A stretch of 64,000 nucleotides of DNA from Siphonodentalium dalli (Eukaryota > Mollusca > Scaphopoda > Gadilida > Siphonodentaliidae): contig CP136066.1 in NCBI GenBank assembly GCA_032622095.1, positions 4,055,784 through 4,119,783 on the forward strand. The letters run 5' to 3'. The notes under the pieces are model-generated. The model made no database searches and was not told the origin of the DNA. It saw nothing but the letters and a program-made list of their open reading frames with translations. The position numbers and the translations under genes were made by a program. This document shows positions 10,574 through 22,334 of this stretch, piece after piece (position 1 is the first letter of the stretch; each line of letters begins with the position of its first letter).

Positions 10574-12316
10574 CTGTGTTACGCCTATCAAAATTCACAA
10601 AGTCGCCAGCTAGTTTGAAAAATAACGCGTTTTGCAGGCCCGTCATTTACATGAGTCAACAGCCGGTTAACAATAGTGAAATTTCATTGCGCTGGACTTC
10701 GTAAAGCGTGAGCGTAGACGGGATATATAGAGTTATCTTCTTCTTCTAGCTATCGATCCGTCCGTTTAGGACAACCTCGTGTTGCGAGTAAAATCCGCAC
10801 TTAACTGTGGTCTATACATATGTACAGCCTAAAATAAGATTTAGATAAAACAAGGATTTGGTGGAGACGTGCAGATTCAGCATTCGCAGATGTATTAATT
10901 TATAAAAGTAACTTTTTTGCAGACAGTGTTCTGTATCGTGCACAATGAAGGTAGTAACAGAGGTCGGATGAATGATGAATTTTTAGGTCCTCAATAGTGT
11001 GGATATCAGCAGTCTCTATGCCAGGTAGTGATGAAGGATCTGTCAGGAATTGTACTTTTATTTCATCTGTACACAGTTTGAATTCAGAAGTGAATATAAT
11101 CTGATAACATTCAGCTACTAGAGGGAGTGTCCGATCTCTGACAGGTTGTAAACATGTACAGTGCAGTAGAGAAAGTGGTGTATGGTTTCAGATTCCTCAT
11201 TACACAGAAAGCATATATCAGAAGTTGAGTTTTTATTGTATCGCTGTTGGCGTATACCGAGTGAGTATGTATTTGTCACGAGTCGAAGTTTGGTTGATAG
11301 TTTGTAACAGGATCGATGTTGCTCACTGCGGGTCTTCAGAAGCTGGTTGACTATCCCAGGATTATACGAATATGAATTAAGACGTGCTAAAGTACTGTAG
11401 AAAGCAGCTTCAGCGACAATCCGATCTTTCCATTACAATTTAACTGCTTTCTTCACTAGATGTTTCCATTCCTCTTTGCTGTGTGGTGATGTTAGTTCAT
11501 CATATATGCACGATAAATCATATTTTAGAAATAGCTTTCTGACCTCTGAGAACCAACTATTGCTGTTGACATCTTTAAGTAGAAGTTGAAGATGGGCGAG
11601 CGTTTTTTCAATGGCAGAGTCAGGTTGTCTACAAACATTGTTGAATAAAACAAGTACTTTTGTGTCGATTTGTCCCCGAATAGGTAAAAGTCCCGATAAA
11701 ATATATACAGCCGGGCCTGCAACTGCATTTGATAGTAATAAAATCTGTTTGATAAATTTCTTTTGGAAGCACTCCAATAATTTCACATGCTTCGGAAATG
11801 GAATTAAAACTTCACATCCATAAGTTAAAACAGGAGGTACATAAATATTAAATAGATATATACATGTTTGATGATCCAGGCCATTCTCACCATGGAATCC
11901 AAGAGGCATAAGAATATAAGCAGTCCGACGAGCCTTTTTGATATTGTTGTTTATTGTTGTTTATTGTTTCCAGGAGAGTTTTATTGATAGATGTTGCACG
12001 AATAATTCCTAAATGTAAGGAGTCAACATTGGGCATATTTATGTTGTCAATAGTGAAGGATTCAACTGGATGCTTCTTCTTTCCACATTGGGATACTTTG
12101 ATAATGACACTATTCTTAGGTTGGAGCAAATACCGGTGTTCTCTGCCACATTAATGAGAGTTTGTAGATCAGTGACGTTTGAGCTCACAAGGGCAATATC
12201 ATCAGCGCAGGCAATTGCAGATACATTTGTATTTCCAATCGTAATCCCAAGGTGTTGATCAAATAAACGTTGTAGGAGATCATTAATATAAAGTTTGTAA
12301 AGATCGGCGCTCAAAG
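10574..12316 (-). mobile_element. LINE 3' half (reverse transcriptase and C-terminal region), 5'-truncated
   Basis: On the minus strand the sequence encodes, with frameshifts, the end of a reverse transcriptase (12039-12314) with the YxDD-equivalent box CADD and the downstream IALVSS. After it comes the long region following RT (11433-11909, LTYGCEVLIP then LECFQKKFIKQ) and a 3' tail reaching 10574. 10574-11817 is nearly identical to 22589-23834 on the plus strand, which defines the shared 3' end. The copy is not coding-competent. The right end lies against a Helitron terminus, so it may sit inside a Helitron. Clade assignment beyond an APE-type non-LTR element is not attempted. Confidence 0.85.
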
Positions 12317-12353
12317 TGGGACCAATCCCGCCAGTGGCGGGCTAATCTGCTAG
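12317..12353 (+). mobile_element. Helitron 3' terminus attached to LINE sequence
   Basis: GGACCAATCCCGCC... with perfect hairpin CCCGCC-AGT-GGCGGG (12327-12341), spacer, CTAG (12350-12353) and T. Only the last 37 bp of the Helitron are present; the rest is replaced by the LINE fragment. Confidence 0.8.
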
Positions 12354-12616
12354 TTTAATATAAAATACACCCATAGTAGCCTCGAGTATCAAATCATCAC
12401 CACGAATTATGTCGCTTAGTATAAAATACACCAATAGTAGAAATGTTTTCATTGTTTGTTTATGGTTGTATAAAGTTCACTGTGTTGATGTGACCCACTG
12501 CCTGCTATATACAGTTGCTTTGATACCATAGTTTTGCATAACCTGTTTTTGTTCCTAGTCGTGAGAATGTCTTGCGACTGAATTAACGCTACACCTCATC
12601 AGTTAGTCCATAATTA
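12354..12616 (+). repeat. Duplicated Helitron flank, copy 1
   Basis: 263 bp starting TTTAATATAAAATACACC and ending GTTAGTCCATAATTA, almost identical to 13087-13353. Both copies lie immediately after a Helitron CTAG. Directly after this copy comes a 24-bp piece of the LINE (TTTGTAAAGATCGGCGCTC..., 12616-12640) that also occurs at 12294-12317. Confidence 0.88.
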
Positions 12617-12640
12617 TTTGTAAAGATCGGCGCTCAAAGT

Positions 12641-13086
12641 GTTTGCAACGCCGCGATATAGGCAACGTGGCCAACATCCTATCATTATGCGCTATTGCGT
12701 TGTTGCGAAATGGGCCGAACGTTCAATGTAATGTGGACAGTTGGTTTGTGGTTCCGTGCCCCCGATAACCAGAACTCAGTCGTTTCATAAAAAAAGGAAT
12801 GTATAATGAGCATGTCTGTCTGTTCGTCCGTTCGTCCGATATGCTTTCTGATTGATGCCTTCAGTATTAGTTAACTTATTCGAATGTGACATGTCCGTGA
12901 TATTTCTACAATGTGAGAGTTGGAGTATAGTAGATCTTCAATTATACAAATATTCGGCTTTTTCGCATGCTGGTGAATGTAATGATCAAAAATGGTCAAC
13001 TCGGGACGGGTACCTTGAAAAACAAAAATTAATGGATCGACCAAAGCCATGGGACCAATCCCGCCAGTGGCGGGCTAATCTGCTAG
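12641..13086 (+). mobile_element. Helitron 3' part, intact terminus
   Basis: Matches 8169-8643 from GCAACGCCGCGATATAGGCA onward and ends with the perfect hairpin CCCGCC-AGT-GGCGGG (13060-13074) and CTAG (13083-13086) before T. A 5' end is not visible: the match begins right after a 24-bp LINE piece. Confidence 0.78.
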
Positions 13087-13353
13087 TTTAATATAAAATA
13101 CACCCATAGTAGCCTCGAGTATCAAATCATCACCACGAATTATGTCGCTTAGTATAAAATACACCAATAGTAGAATATGTTTTCATTGTTTGTTTATGGT
13201 TGTATAAAGTTCACTGTGTTGATGTGACCCACTGCCTGCTATATACAGTTGCTTTGATACCATAGTTTTGCATAACCTGTTTTTGTTCCTAGTCGTGAGA
13301 ATGTCTTGCGACTGAATTAACGCTAAACCTCAATCAGTTAGTCCATAATTAGA
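13087..13353 (+). repeat. Duplicated Helitron flank, copy 2
   Basis: Second copy of the 12354-12616 segment. It continues into unique sequence (AGATGTATCAGC), so this is probably the original genomic flank and the other copy is derived. Confidence 0.85.
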
Positions 13354-13422
13354 TGTATCAGCTGTTTTTAAACTTCTTTCAGAAGTGAACCAAAAAAAAA
13401 GTTTCATAAGGAACAGACTAAC

Positions 13423-13618
13423 CTGTAATGATTTTTCCACGCTTGAATGTATTTGGATCAAAGTGGGTGGCAATTTTTAAATTGAAGTGAACGAATCGAT
13501 ATCGTGTGAAATTCGAAGCCAATATGCCGCCACATCCATGTATTCCACAAAACATGTTTGGCTTAAGGTGGCCACACATGAATTCGCGGTCATTGCTATC
13601 ATTCCATGACTTTGCCAA
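13423..13618 (-). CDS. Candidate orphan internal exon (unknown protein)
   Basis: A 196-bp open segment on the minus strand bounded by good splice signals: a pyrimidine-rich acceptor (GTTGTTATTCCTTAG) just before 13618 and a donor CAG/GTTAGT at 13423/13422. The peptide is Cys/Gly/aromatic-rich (for example CGHLKPNMFCGIHGCGG, then FDPNTFKRGK) and matches no family I recognise. No in-frame ATG starts it and neighbouring exons are not visible, so it could be part of a host gene interrupted by repeats, or chance. Start and end are set by the splice sites, not by start or stop codons. Confidence 0.3.
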
Positions 13619-14184
13619 CTAAGGAATAACAACGTAACCAAGATGGACGATAGGTGATTTTATCTGTCAAAACAGTTCTTTTGTTGGAAGTTTGATGATG
13701 TTGAAGGAATAAATTCTCTTACGGAAGTAACGAGGATATTCACGATCACTTGACTTATTTGGTTGTGACCCTGGAATTTTGCGATTGTCGGGAGTTTGTG
13801 CAATTTCGAACGATTTTCACTGATGATTAAATTTCGCATGGCGTGAGTCTCTAAACTACTAAACATTGAACAATATATCTCGACCCTGCGGCAGAGCTAT
13901 TCGATTGAAAGCACTACGCAATCCAATATATAGCCACTTATATTATTGAACTACCATCAACCTCACCCAAGAAGTTTATTCTAATCTAATATATTGGAAT
14001 AATTGATTTAAACAAGGCGTGGGAAAAAATTCAAAGTTGACCTTTGACATCAGCATACATTATACCGGACAGTTTAGCGCTCAGACAATCACCATCCACG
14101 CTTGAGTGTCTGACCTCATCCATTGTTTACTACACATTCCACAAATACAACCATCATATTACTGTGCAGTGAAGCAGATAAGTT

Positions 14185-15126
14185 ATGTCTAATACGGAAA
14201 GCGAAAAGCGCCAACGTGAGTCCGACGGCAGCAGCTTGTCATCCCCAAAGAAACAACGAGAATATAACTCATCATCGGACTCCGCTAACGTGTTTGGATT
14301 TGGAAATCGAAATGACAATAGTACGTTCGAAGAAAATGATAGTCGACCTCACACACAGCCAATTCCCACACAGCCCTCTGACTTAATCAAGGAATTCAAA
14401 ATGGCATTGCAAGATCCTGAGTTCCAGGAGTGCATGAAGAACATATTCAAGAATGTATGTCTTGACGCTAACGACTGGTTGGAGAGAAGGGTTTCCAAGC
14501 TAGAGGGTGACAATGCCGAACTACGAGCGATGTTGGATAAACCTGAGACGGACAGCAAGAAGCAGGTTATGCGGATCTATCAGCTCGAACCAGATCTCGA
14601 TGGTTTAAAGGAGTATGGGATGCTGAACTCTTTATTTATCACCGGAATTAAGGAACGCCGAAATGAAGATGTTGATGAGATAGTACAAGAAATAGCCGAA
14701 GAAATGGGCTTTGTTGTTGAATCTAACGTCATCGATATGTGTCACAGCTCAGGAAAGCCTGGAACCCCGAGATCGATATTAGTGAGATTCCATCATTATA
14801 AAAAACTCAATTCGTTATATCGCGGGAGAGGGACACTGAAGGGCTCTAGAAAGTATGACCGGGTGTTCATAAACCTGATCAATCGACGATCACAGATGGC
14901 CGGCGAATGTCGAAAACTCAAGAAGGACACATATATCGACTCGATGTGGACATTTACCGGTGTCCTCTTCGTCAAGGACTGGTACGAATATGTACACATG
15001 ATTGACAGCTTCTATGAGTTTGATAACTCAAGGAGAGAACTCTTTAGTCTCAGAAGCCAGCCTATCTCTATGCAAGGCAATTATAGACTGTTTGCACAGT
15101 GCACCAACACCAAATTCGGGCAATAA
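14185..15126 (+). CDS. LINE ORF1 protein (nucleic-acid-binding chaperone type)
   Basis: An intact 313-residue ORF from ATG to TAA. The N-terminal 80 residues are low-complexity and Ser/Asn/Lys-rich. Residues about 95-125 (RRVSKLEGDNAELRAML) form a short coiled coil. The C-terminal half has the pattern of invertebrate LINE ORF1 proteins: EYGMLNSLFITGIKERRNED, a CHSSGKPG...RSILVRFHHYKK segment, then INLINRRSQMAGECRKLKK and FTGVLFVKDW. Such proteins bind the element RNA in the retrotransposition particle. The ORF2 expected downstream is missing; homology to a twin-primed copy at 22514-22589 shows the element continues at least to 15231. The clade is not assigned. It could still be a domesticated copy, since it is intact. 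Confidence 0.75.
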   Translation: MSNTESEKRQRESDGSSLSSPKKQREYNSSSDSANVFGFGNRNDNSTFEENDSRPHTQPIPTQPSDLIKEFKMALQDPEFQECMKNIFKNVCLDANDWLERRVSKLEGDNAELRAMLDKPETDSKKQVMRIYQLEPDLDGLKEYGMLNSLFITGIKERRNEDVDEIVQEIAEEMGFVVESNVIDMCHSSGKPGTPRSILVRFHHYKKLNSLYRGRGTLKGSRKYDRVFINLINRRSQMAGECRKLKKDTYIDSMWTFTGVLFVKDWYEYVHMIDSFYEFDNSRRELFSLRSQPISMQGNYRLFAQCTNTKFGQ

Positions 15127-15231
15127 GTGCCCATACAGTTCAATAATCTATCTACATGTATATATGTTCCCCCGTTAACATCATGCCTACATTGCAGAAT
15201 ATGACCTGCCATAAACTATTACTCAATACAC
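15127..15231 (+). mobile_element. LINE ORF1-ORF2 junction remnant
   Basis: Region after the ORF1 stop. About 15157-15231 is the reverse complement of 22514-22589, where it is fused to the 3' half of a LINE. It contains a potential ORF2 start (ATG near 15184) that closes after about 40 codons. Confidence 0.65.
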
Positions 15232-16727
15232 CCGCTCACCACAACTGTAGTGCATGTGCCATATACATGAAACCACATATACGAGTGATGTTATACACAA
15301 ACGGCTAACTACTTTGAAGAATGCAATATACTAATATTATCGAAATGTGTAAGTGGACCTGCCACGATTCCACCTTATAGAACTAACCTCCCCTCAAGCA
15401 TCCCTTCGTATTTCGTATTTTCAGAAGGGATGCATTTTGGGGATGAAGGAAATCGTGCCAGACAGTATTATAATAAATATCTGTATGCATAACTATAATG
15501 CCATACGTTTCATCGCGACATAGTTAGTCGATATGCATACTTAGCCATATCAAAACCACATTGAAATATTGTATAGTATTTATCTTGAAAAATTTAAATG
15601 CATCTAACACTGGTGCACCTAGTAGACCTAGCCTCCCCTCAAAAATCCCTTCATCCTTCGATTTTTCAGAAGGGATGTACCCTGGGGCGAAGGCTATTTC
15701 TGTCCCATGAATCCCGTAAAGGGACAAGGGTAAACTTGTGTCAGATATCACCATAGACAACGCCATACCTATAACTCACATGATATTATCAGACGATATT
15801 CACAACCAGTTTTAAATTACTCAACTATGTTAAGATGTCTGCACTGCCACAATGCATCAATTAATCATAATGTTTGTGAAGATGTTCTATCCCTACACAT
15901 CGAACAGTACGAACTACACATCACACATCCTCTGTGAAATGAAATGAAATGACGACTGTATAATATGATTTTACACCATTGAGTTTTCGTTAATAGCTTA
16001 CTTGTGTCATAAAAACCTTTCAGCATTAATACATATCTGAAAGCACAAGCTGTGCACGTGACACACGGTTATAATTACAAACATGTAGTCACACTTTAAA
16101 CCACTGTTGCAAGTCTATCCGTGATGATATAGAGCATCTTATGATTAGTGTCATATTTTGTACTACAATGAAGTTAAAAGGTATTTGCAGCCTAGACACT
16201 TGTATATCATAAAATATATTATAGGCAGCTGCCACATGTATGCAAATTGATCGTCCCCACCAACCAAGTCATATCCCGAGACGCTGTCATAATGCATTTA
16301 TATCTGAACTGAACTGAACATTCTACATCACAAATATCACAAAAACTGCGCTTATTATTCCGAATTTATTTTTTTATAAAATTATCAGCCTCATGGACAA
16401 ACAAGATCCGTCCATGAAATCATTCATCAGCAACACCATGCCCCCTCTCAAAATAAAACATTATCTCGAAACAAATTCACTGGATATTGCTAACCACATT
16501 AATTCCGCACGTTCCACCAATATTATCGCACAATATTAACACAAAAACCAGGATTGGTATATCACTTTAATATCGATACCGAGAAACGACGAATAGAGTT
16601 ATTCACCCTCACGCACTTGTTTGGTACTCAAACTCCAGTCAGAATTATCTCCCATCGCACCGCTGAGATTGAGATCGCAGTGATAACGTAGAGGGCGCTG
16701 TATGGAGTTTGTTTGGTACTCTCAATC
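15232..16727. other. Non-coding; paired small hairpin repeats
   Basis: No gene is recognised. Two related hairpins lie 250 bp apart: GCATCCCTTC/GAAGGGATGC (15398-15407 with 15424-15433) and ATCCCTTC/GAAGGGAT (15645-15652 with 15669-15676), each preceded by CCTCCCCTCAA. The rest is A/T-rich unique sequence. Confidence 0.6.
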
Positions 16728-17185
16728 GGAATCACTGAACTAAATGGTTACCCATAGGCGACAGGGTTAACGTTTCCGCCAAATTCACTGAATTGAAGCC
16801 TGCATGCCATACCAGTGATGTTTACCCAGCTAGATTGACACCAGTTGATCACGAAAATGCAAGAAAAATCATAGGTCATGTGTTTACTTTTAAAAATAAA
16901 TCCCCAAGTGTACGACGGGGCTACCCCACAGCCAAATTTGATCTGGACAAATCCAGACTTACAGCAGCTAGTTAAATAAATTTCCCGCTCACAAAAATCC
17001 ATTCCCCCATTCATTCACCAGTTTAAATTATTTAGATATTATGTACAAATCAAATAAACGCGGTGTCATCCTTTAACAACGTGTCGCATGTATCAGGTGA
17101 AGGTCATTCTTCAGTTACCTTCACCTTTAGGGTTCCACGGTGTACTCGCTCCCCGACTCTAGAACACATTTAGCTCCCTGATTCC
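16728..17185 (+). repeat. Direct terminal repeat, left copy
   Basis: 458 bp, GGAATCACTGAAC...CTCCCTGATTCC. It differs from the right copy by scattered substitutions and lacks a 3-base insertion (CAT) near its end. Confidence 0.88.
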
Positions 17186-18052
17186 TATATATATGTATAT
17201 GTGTGAAACACAGCGTTTCTTATAGTATTTTATCAAAATATAGACCTTACTGAAATAAAAAATGGATTATATCGAGCAGTAGTTGTTTACTTTTCCAATA
17301 TGAGGCATCCTGAAAATTAGTGTCAATCCTCAAAATAAAACCAAACAATTTAGATTTTGTTTTCAATTTTACTAGCTGATGCATCTCGTATAACTGAAGA
17401 AACTAAATTGAAGAGGATATGTTAATATACATTTTGAGTGGGATAACTTGTCCAATTTTAAACCCTTTTCATGCAAAATTTGTCAATTTATAATAAACAT
17501 TTATAAAAATTAACAGAAAATTTCAATAAAAAATACTTTAATAGCATAATAAAGCAACTATAAGTCAATTTAAATATCTAAACATAATCATACAACATCA
17601 GCCAGTCTCAGGCATGAAATTTGACCAGATGGCAGGGCATACTGTCTGTTTAACAAACCTGCCATGACAGTTTTGCACGACATTAACACTACTGGCGATG
17701 CCAACACCCCCCCCCCCCGACTTGGGGTGGGACTATGGTCCCCGATAAGGCTACCGGGTGCCGGGAAATCTTAATTGGGTTAACTGCCACCTTTTCCCAA
17801 TGGGGGGGGGGCTAACACTACTCAAATTTTTGGGGAGGGGGGCTTTAGCCCCCCTGACCCCCTAATGGTACCTGATGTCCATGCAAAATTCCCAGATTTA
17901 TCACTTTCTTTACTATCTACAGGCGAATCCATGCGTTTCTTCTTTAAATCTGTCCAAAATGTGGTCATTATCATTTGAAAATAAGAAAATATGGAATTAA
18001 CAACTTATCATGGCGAGACGTGAAATTTCGTAAAATTCATATTTTTCCTATA

Positions 18053-18513
18053 GGAATCACTGAACTAAATGGTTTCCCATAGGCGACAGTGTTAACGTTT
18101 CCGCCAAATTCACTGAATTGAAGCCTGCAGGCCATACCAGTGATGTTTACCCAGCTAGATTGACACCAGTTGATCACGAAAATGCAAGAAAAATCATAGG
18201 TCATCTGTTTACTTTTAAAAATAAATTCCCAAGTGTACGACGGGGCTATCCCCCAGCCAAATTTGATCTGGAAAAATCCAGAACTACAGCAGCTAGTTAA
18301 ATAAATTTCCCGCTCACAAAAATCCATTCCCCCATTCATTCACCAGTTTAAATTATTTAGATATTATGTACAAATCAAATAAACGCGATGTCATCCTTTA
18401 ACAACGTGTCGCATCATGTATCAGGTGAAGGTCATTCTTCAGTTACCTTCACCTTTAGGGTTCCACGGTGTACTCGCTCCCCGACTCTAGAACACATTTA
18501 GCTCCCTGATTCC
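18053..18513 (+). repeat. Direct terminal repeat, right copy
   Basis: 461-bp partner of 16728-17185. Its left neighbour is interior sequence ending CCTATA; its right neighbour is AATCGAAG, which repeats the AATC before the left copy. Confidence 0.88.
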
Positions 18514-18612
18514 AATCGAAGTCATATCATAAATAAATTACGCGAACTTATGGATAGAGTTATCCTTCCTTATTCACTTTTTCGACTTTTGCGATCGAGG
18601 TCTTATTAGCGA

Positions 18613-18693
18613 GTTTGCGATTTCAAACCGGTACGTGTACGGGTACGCGTACGGGTAGCTACCCGTACCGGTACACGTTTTGAAATCGCAAAC
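18613..18693. repeat. Perfect-stem palindromic hairpin
   Basis: GTTTGCGATTTCAAA (18613-18627) pairs with TTTGAAATCGCAAAC (18679-18693). The centre contains the 20-bp perfect palindrome GTACGGGTAGCTACCCGTAC (18649-18668). Related words (GATCGAGGTCTTATTA, ACGGGTATCGCAAAC) recur near 20870-21010, pointing to a dispersed repeat family. Confidence 0.8.
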
Positions 18694-20084
18694 TGTTTTA
18701 CCGGTAGAATTCATCACATCGACTGGTAATGTATGGTGAGCCAACTGCAACAAAACAGATATTATGATATAGATTGTTATTCACGTTATTGGCCGATGTT
18801 ATACTTAGCGTTATGGGTTGTTGGAAATTTGTATTTAGATTAGATTAGCCCCAGGATAATCAGTTGCTTTCATCAAGGACGAGCTAGGTGACAGTTGGAA
18901 GAGGATGTTGCTTTTCTTTTACTCATAGTGATAATATTTTCAACAATTGGATTCTACAAGTCATAGACCGATCGAGTGTTGACAATACATCAATTGGAAT
19001 GTTTAAACTTAGAAAATAGATTATGATAGCTCAAATATACAATTACGTTATATATAGTTAAAATGTCCAACCAATATTCGGTGTAAAATGTAATGTTTTA
19101 GACCAAGGGTCTAATATCGTCCTACATGTACTTTCAGTTCGATATAATACCGCATTTGTCCCTTATTTTAGTTGGGGAGTATTTAGTCATATTAAAGATG
19201 CATAATCCGAATTAACGCTCCCAAGTTACAATTTGTTTGGCTTCGGGGGTAAAACAAAATATTTGATTCGAATCGAGGAACCCAGCATCAAAAGCGTAGA
19301 GTGATCAAATATCGATTTTTGAAGTTTGTTATTTCTTGAATTGTGTAATTATTTGTGGCTCAGAAAAGAGTCATCAAACCGACGGTCTCGGACAAAATTG
19401 CGGATGAAGATGCTTAACTCTAAAATCAAGTGGTAATGGGGCCAAACTTTTATACTATAGTTGACAGCAGTTAGCATTATTTTGTTGTAATTAATCGATT
19501 CTGATAACAAAAGCGTATTTTGAAGAAATGTTCTTGTTGCAACGTTATGATATAGGGACCGTCTGATCGGTTTGAGTAGCTTTAAGTAAACCTTTGTTTG
19601 GAATCTTTCAACAGATCGAAGGGTCGGCCCGTCGGGGCAAGGGAATATTTATCCCAAGAATTGGGATTGTTGTCGGGATCTAAACCCGGAGGTAGGTTGA
19701 AATGTTTAACTTGGTAACAAAAAGGGTGTCAAATGTAGTCTGTTTATTATACGGATTGAATAAAGAGCGTTTGCTTCACTTCTGTGCGAAACACAGAACA
19801 CAGCTGAAACTCGCTCTGCTTATATGTTTAGATTTTGTAGAGTATATGTATAGGTACATCGTGTCTTTGGCGACCTATATTATCCCAACTACAGTATACA
19901 CCAGTATTTTGGTTCAAATGTGCCATGCCCGTTCAGATAGTAAATATATATTAAAATGAGAAATCAGTCCCCACCTACATACGATAAGGTAACTAAACGG
20001 TAATTGTATTCACATGTGCAATGCATAGATAAATCCACGATATATTTATGTCCTTGTACAATGGGTTGAGACAGGGACGTGACG
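18694..20084. other. Non-coding, nothing recognised
   Basis: Unique A/T-rich sequence on both strands with no coding or RNA signal I can support. Confidence 0.5.
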
Positions 20085-20470
20085 ACAGGGGTATCTCAAC
20101 CCCCCCCCCAACTTTGGTCAAATGTTCAACATTTGGAAATTTGATATACCTGACACAACATTTGTTGGAAATTTCACACAAACAATAGGTTGAAATTGTT
20201 TTCGCAGTTTGATTTTCGAACAATTTATCAGTGAAGAATTTGTAGTTTTTAGACCAACATTTGCATTTTCCCTATTTTTGGTAACACAATTTGGACTGAA
20301 ATGGCTCAAAATGTCCAACAATTGGAAAGCTTGATGCCAGCCAAGGGGAGGGCGTGCAAATGGAATTACGCGCAAACTTGTGAATTTGATATCGTTCGAG
20401 ATGTGTAGTTAGAAATTCGAAGGTGGACACCCTTCTTAACGCGCAGACCATATATAGCCATGTCCCTGCA
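20085..20470 (-). repeat. Interspersed MITE-like repeat, copy 1
   Basis: A 300-400-bp segment that recurs inverted at about 30850-31190. Shared blocks are ACTTTGGTCAAATGTTCAAC, the AACATTTGTTGGAAATTT region and GACCAACATTTGCAT. Ends carry CAGGGACGTG-like words (20067-20080, complement near 20455-20468) that also appear at 28975-29120, 31092-31106 and 31165-31180. No ORF of note. Confidence 0.6.
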
Positions 20471-22334
20471 ATGGGCCGAGGCTGCGTCTATAGCACCATC
20501 TACAGTCTACTCACTCTATTAATCACAACCTGTCATTAATGCAGTGAACAAAGTTGTTAGTGAAAAAAATCGGCCTTCCGTATTTATCTAAGCGCTAGAA
20601 GCCGCCTCGAGAATTTGAACACAAATCCTGGGTTATAATGACAACTTTATCAATAATATTTGCCCATGAAATCTTTCAATAAATAGGTTAACGCATAGCT
20701 GACTGGAATTTCATGGAATTCATGGACCTTTGAGTGAGAAAATCGTAGTGAAAGGCTACCGGTCAACGGGACAAATCTACCCGTTTCAATTCGCTATCGC
20801 TTTATGTGCTGCATTGAAAGTACCCAAGTGACCGTGACGATGTTCACAGATTTACCCGTACCCGTTCCAGTCGGACGGGTATCGCAAACTCGCTATTATT
20901 ACATTGAGTTTTCGCACAAACGCATTTATCTCCAGAGTTATCCTTCTGTATTCACGTATACGACTGTATCCTTCTGTATTCACTTATACGACTTTACGAT
21001 CGAGGTCTTATTACATTGAGTTTTCGCTCCTCCCGTTTCGCACAAACGCATTTATCTCCCCAATTTGGACACAAATAAGCTTTCCGAATAATAGTGTCAT
21101 ATATTGCGGAAACGTGTTCATAAAGCATAATTATGTTAACTCGTGTAGTGATTTTTATTTAGCACTCGGATATGAACCACTGTCCGCATACACCCTGAAT
21201 AGGACTAGGTCTCACATCGCCTTTCCGTGTACGACCACTGTATATAATTGGTAGCACTGTATCATTACATTGCACTACATTACATTGCAATACATGTAAA
21301 CAATAATTTCGCTTCAAAATATATAGCTATTATCAGATTGTATTACACTCCTATGTGCTATTTCCATTGAAAACGCGGTTAATTAAAAATGGTAATGTCA
21401 ATAGTGAACTGGAATACACTCACTGGAGCTGCCTATACTTGCGCCCATCACACATTTGGCATGTTTTGTGATATCTTGCCAACAGCAGATTGAACCACGG
21501 GTGCTGGGCCCTCTTTTGAGAGATCGATAGAAAATCTAGATATCAAATTTCAGTTCATCCATCGCTGAAATATTTGTGTGTACGGACAGAATATCTCTGT
21601 TATCTCCAGTTGACATATTACACTACTGATGGTCTTAGTAATGACGTGCGAGTTGTTTAACATATTTATAAAACAATATAGACATCGCTCATATCAAGGG
21701 TGTGAATACGATTGATTGCCCATGATGCTATTATAGTATATACCAATTGGGTTACATTACTAGTTTGACGAGAATGCTTTGTGTATGCCATTGTACTTCA
21801 GCGGAAAAAAACGTGAAAGTCAATTTCAAATTCCGACACAATTAAATAAAAGACACGCGATCATTGGTTAGTCTTTGATTAACAATGTGTCAATGTGAAC
21901 ATACCCTTAGCGACTGATCTACGGTCTTCGGGAAAATATAATCAAAATGTCAATTGTGTTGAGAATGAGGATTTTAATAATCCATGCTTCAACATATTTT
22001 TCAGTACAACTTTGTCTCAATAGAACCATGCATTCGACTGTTTGGCCGGACATGGTTTATATGCACCTATATATATCTGTATTGCCTCCTCGTGGGAGAG
22101 TAGATATTTACATGAGTTATAATACATATATAAATATACAGTTTAACCAGATTGGTAACACGATTTATGTGATAGTCCATGCATTATCAGAATCATTTAT
22201 ATAGCAATCTGACACACACACAAGAGTACATGTTCGTGTATTTATGAACAGCGCTGGAAAACATAGTCCGAATTGGTGTTTGTGACCATATTACATGTAT
22301 ATAGCAAGAATACACTTGTGTCTATGATCACCAA
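20471..22334. other. Non-coding, nothing recognised
   Basis: Contains a 40-bp direct duplication TATCCTTCTGTATTCAC(G/T)TATACGACT (about 20939-21000) and a TTACATTGAGTTTTCGC word repeated at 20899 and 21009. No gene is seen. Confidence 0.5.

Larger units (their letters stand above)
16728..18513. mobile_element. LTR-like or composite element with 4-bp target duplication
   Basis: Two direct repeats, 16728-17185 and 18053-18513, about 97-98% identical by eye, flank an 867-bp non-coding interior. The unit is bounded by AATC on both sides (16724-16727 and 18514-18517). Each repeat starts GGAATCA and ends TGATTCC, a 7-bp inverted end, and not the usual TG...CA of LTRs. I see no primer-binding site, polypurine tract or gag/pol. 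The interior holds C- and G-runs (17706-17850). Alternatives are a TRIM/LARD-like retrotransposon with odd termini, or two MITEs that moved together. Confidence 0.65.

Noticed and set aside
17700-17860. C- and G-runs with ACTTGGGGTGGG as a G-quadruplex regulatory site
   Set aside because: Homopolymer tracts within the interior of the LTR-like element; no gene context, and run lengths may be sequencing-dependent.
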